DNA of 36,798 nucleotides from Ruminococcus sp. (GTDB taxonomy: Bacteria > Bacillota > Clostridia > Oscillospirales > Acutalibacteraceae). The notes under the pieces are model-generated. The model made no database searches and was not told the DNA's origin. It worked only from the letters and a program-made list of their open reading frames with translations. Shown here one piece after another: positions 35,334 to 36,798 of this stretch (position 1 is its first letter; the number at the start of each line of letters is the position of its first letter). The translations under genes were made by a program, and so were the position numbers. Where the stretch lies: NCBI GenBank assembly GCA_022510955.1, contig JAFLSM010000007.1, forward strand, positions 1-36,798. The letters are read 5' to 3'.

Positions 35334-36429
35334 TTGCAAGCCTCATAGGCACAACAATACTCAGGAAGCAATCGCCTTTTACAGGCTTTACAATCATCGG
35401 AGCAAGTGCACCGTTCAAAACAAGTTTAATCTCATCTGTATCCGAATTTTTGAGTGCATCAAGCAAATATCTGTTATTAAATCCGATTTCAACGCTCTCG
35501 CCAACAATCGGAACAGAAATTACATCATTTGCTCTGCCCACGGCAGATGCACATGAAAGCTTGATTTCATCATCAGAAAATTTACATCTTACAGGACTCT
35601 GTATTCTGTCGTTATTTAAAAGCGACATACGCTCAACAGAATTTATTATTTTTCTTGTATTTATAACAATCTCTGTTTTCTCTTCTTTTGGAATTGTTGT
35701 TTTATAGTCAAGGAATGTACCTTCAATAAGTCTTGATATAACGCGATAATTTCTTACCTTGAAGGTGATGTGGCGCATACCGATGATGATTTCAACATTC
35801 TCTTCATCATCAGTCAAAAGTTTTAAAACTTCCTGCTGAGTTTTTCCCGGAACAACAAAGCTTGTGTTGCTTTCGCTGTCAACGTTCTCACTTCTTATTG
35901 CCATTCTGTAGCCGTCAACTGCTACAATCTTGAACACTCCTTTTTCAATTTCAAAAAGTGAACCTGTATAAATAGGCTTTGCTGTATTTTCACTTACTGC
36001 ATAAACAGTTTGTCTTATCATTTCACGCAGAGTTTTTTCATTAACGATTATACCATCAGTCTGCTCAAATGTTGGCAAATCAGGATATTCAACTGATGAC
36101 ATACCAACAATCTGATAATCAACCTGACCGCAAGTAATGTATGTAACCATTCTGTCGTCTGTTTCAATAAAAACGACTTCCTCAGGCAGTTTTCTTACAA
36201 TATCTAAAAACAGCTTTGCACTGACAACAATTTCACCCTCATTCTGGATTGTTGCCTCAATGTCTGTTGTAATTCCTATTTCAAGGTTATAACCCGAGAT
36301 ATTCAGCTTGTTGTCGTATGCTTTTATAAGCACACCCTCAAGAGCAGGTATTGTTGCTTTTGTTGAAACTGCTCTTGAAACATTTGACACTGCATTTGCA
36401 AGGTCAGTCCTTAAACAAGAAATTTTCAT
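35323..36429 (-). CDS. dnaN: DNA polymerase III beta subunit (sliding clamp)
   Basis: The 368-residue clamp that tethers the replicative polymerase to DNA. It starts MKISCLRTDLANAVSNVSRAVS, contains LEGVLIKAYDNKLNISGYNLEIGI, and ends with the conserved tail IVVPMRL plus ANEN. Length is typical. A GATGAG element lies before the ATG. It is the gene nearest the origin in the window, reads away from it, and overlaps the following S4 gene by 11 nt. A TATAAT on the minus strand at 36452-36457 may be its -10. Confidence 0.97.
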   Translation of the reverse strand: MKISCLRTDLANAVSNVSRAVSTKATIPALEGVLIKAYDNKLNISGYNLEIGITTDIEATIQNEGEIVVSAKLFLDIVRKLPEEVVFIETDDRMVTYITCGQVDYQIVGMSSVEYPDLPTFEQTDGIIVNEKTLREMIRQTVYAVSENTAKPIYTGSLFEIEKGVFKIVAVDGYRMAIRSENVDSESNTSFVVPGKTQQEVLKLLTDDEENVEIIIGMRHITFKVRNYRVISRLIEGTFLDYKTTIPKEEKTEIVINTRKIINSVERMSLLNNDRIQSPVRCKFSDDEIKLSCASAVGRANDVISVPIVGESVEIGFNNRYLLDALKNSDTDEIKLVLNGALAPMIVKPVKGDCFLSIVVPMRLANEN

Positions 36430-36662
36430 TGTGTAATCATCTCATCTCTATATTATATAATTATTTTCCGTAGTAGTAGTAGGGGATGTTGAAAACTATA
36501 AAAACCTCAAAAATCGGCATAAAGCTCAGGAAATTTCATCCACAAAATTTTTATATTTATCTTAACAATTTTTTTAGTCTTATGTTAATTTCAAACTTTT
36601 TTCCACATACTGTTAATCTATGTTAGTGGAATGTTAAATAAAATGTTAAATTTTTGTAACCA
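36430..36662. other. Candidate oriC region between dnaA (off-window) and dnaN
   Basis: On the dnaN sense strand the order is a DnaA-box-like TTTTCAACA (36487-36495), TCCCC, then four TAC triplets (TAG x4 on plus, 36471-36482). An AT-rich tract (36445-36467) follows. This matches the box, GC patch, DnaA-trio and unwinding-tract order known from Bacillus. Plus-strand boxes TCATCCACA (36536-36544, one mismatch to TTATCCACA) and TTTTCCACA (36599-36607, fits TTWTNCACA) lie farther out. dnaA itself is not seen. Confidence 0.65.
36452..36457 (-). promoter_or_regulatory. Possible -10 element for dnaN
   Basis: TATAAT on the minus strand, about 22 bp before the dnaN start codon, with no convincing -35. 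It overlaps the AT-rich tract of the putative origin, so it may be coincidental. Confidence 0.3.
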
Positions 36663-36798
36663 TTTTTAGACGCTTCAGAAGTCTGATTTTATATGCAAAC
36701 TTAGTGACCCGAAGATATACTTAGATTGTTTTTTTACATCATAATTCACTATTTTAAGTTTTATTAGTGAATGATAAAGCGGTCACTACCGCCCCGAA
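36663..36798. repeat. Family 1 repeat beside the origin, cut by the window edge
   Basis: It starts with the terminus TTTTAGACGCTTCAGAAG, then GACCCGAAGATATACTT, the ATAATTCACTATTTTAAG core, and the hairpin GCGGTCACTACCGC (36779-36792), ending CCCGAA at the edge. It lies within the presumed dnaA-dnaN gap. Confidence 0.85.

Overview
The window is an AT-rich bacterial chromosome segment whose right end carries the replication-origin gene cluster of a Gram-positive Firmicute. Reading leftward on the minus strand from the right edge are dnaN, a small S4-domain gene, recF, remB, two zinc-ribbon membrane protein genes, gyrB, a thioesterase gene and gyrA. The gene order, RemB, the CpsC/CpsD kinase pair and Shine-Dalgarno-driven starts suggest a Clostridia member, probably a gut Oscillospiraceae/Ruminococcus-like organism (inference). 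dnaA would lie just beyond the right edge. The stretch upstream of dnaN (36430-36665) looks like part of oriC: DnaA-box-like 9-mers, a C-rich patch, a four-fold TAC/GTA triplet run resembling a DnaA-trio, and an AT-rich tract.

Left part (1-5.3 kb): a DUF6062-type protein, a membrane acyltransferase, and a convergent 939-residue protein. The last joins a phage baseplate BppU-like N-terminus, a duplicated beta-rich module and a C-terminal calcineurin-like metallophosphoesterase. Middle part (5.5-21.2 kb): a plus-strand Wzx/Wzy-type capsule or exopolysaccharide locus with CpsC, a CpsD tyrosine kinase, an initiating phosphoglycosyltransferase, RfbD, RfbC, a DUF1972 rhamnosyltransferase, UDP-glucose dehydrogenase, a CTP:phosphoalcohol cytidylyltransferase, LicD, three more glycosyltransferases, a polymerase, a flippase and an O-acyltransferase. 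It makes a rhamnose- and uronate-containing polymer, probably decorated with a phospho-substituent. A strong terminator closes it, followed by leuC-leuD from their own promoter. Right part (23.5-36.4 kb): a SleB-type cell-wall hydrolase and a lipoprotein, then the gyrase/replication cluster.

The most unusual feature is non-coding. Nearly every long gap from 12 kb rightward, plus the left edge, is filled with one family of modular, partly palindromic repeats (family 1; roughly 4 kb in all, about 14 blocks). Modules include a terminal unit ending AGCG-AAAG-TAAAAA, CCCGAA-arm hairpins, a TTTACA-N17-19-TATAAT segment, and a small hairpin seen in two covarying versions (GCGGT/ACCGC and GCGAC/GTCGC). 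Blocks abut stop codons with no gap and run into start codons. The gene-proximal terminal unit often carries the Shine-Dalgarno sequence, for example at recF, the zinc-ribbon gene and the hydrolase gene. One block encodes the C-terminus of a protein. A second, unrelated repeat (family 2, about 88 bp) occurs twice. I do not recognise family 1 as a named element; its layout resembles BOX or REPIN/MITE elements.

Coordinates were read by hand and no database search was possible. Functional names rest on motif recognition.
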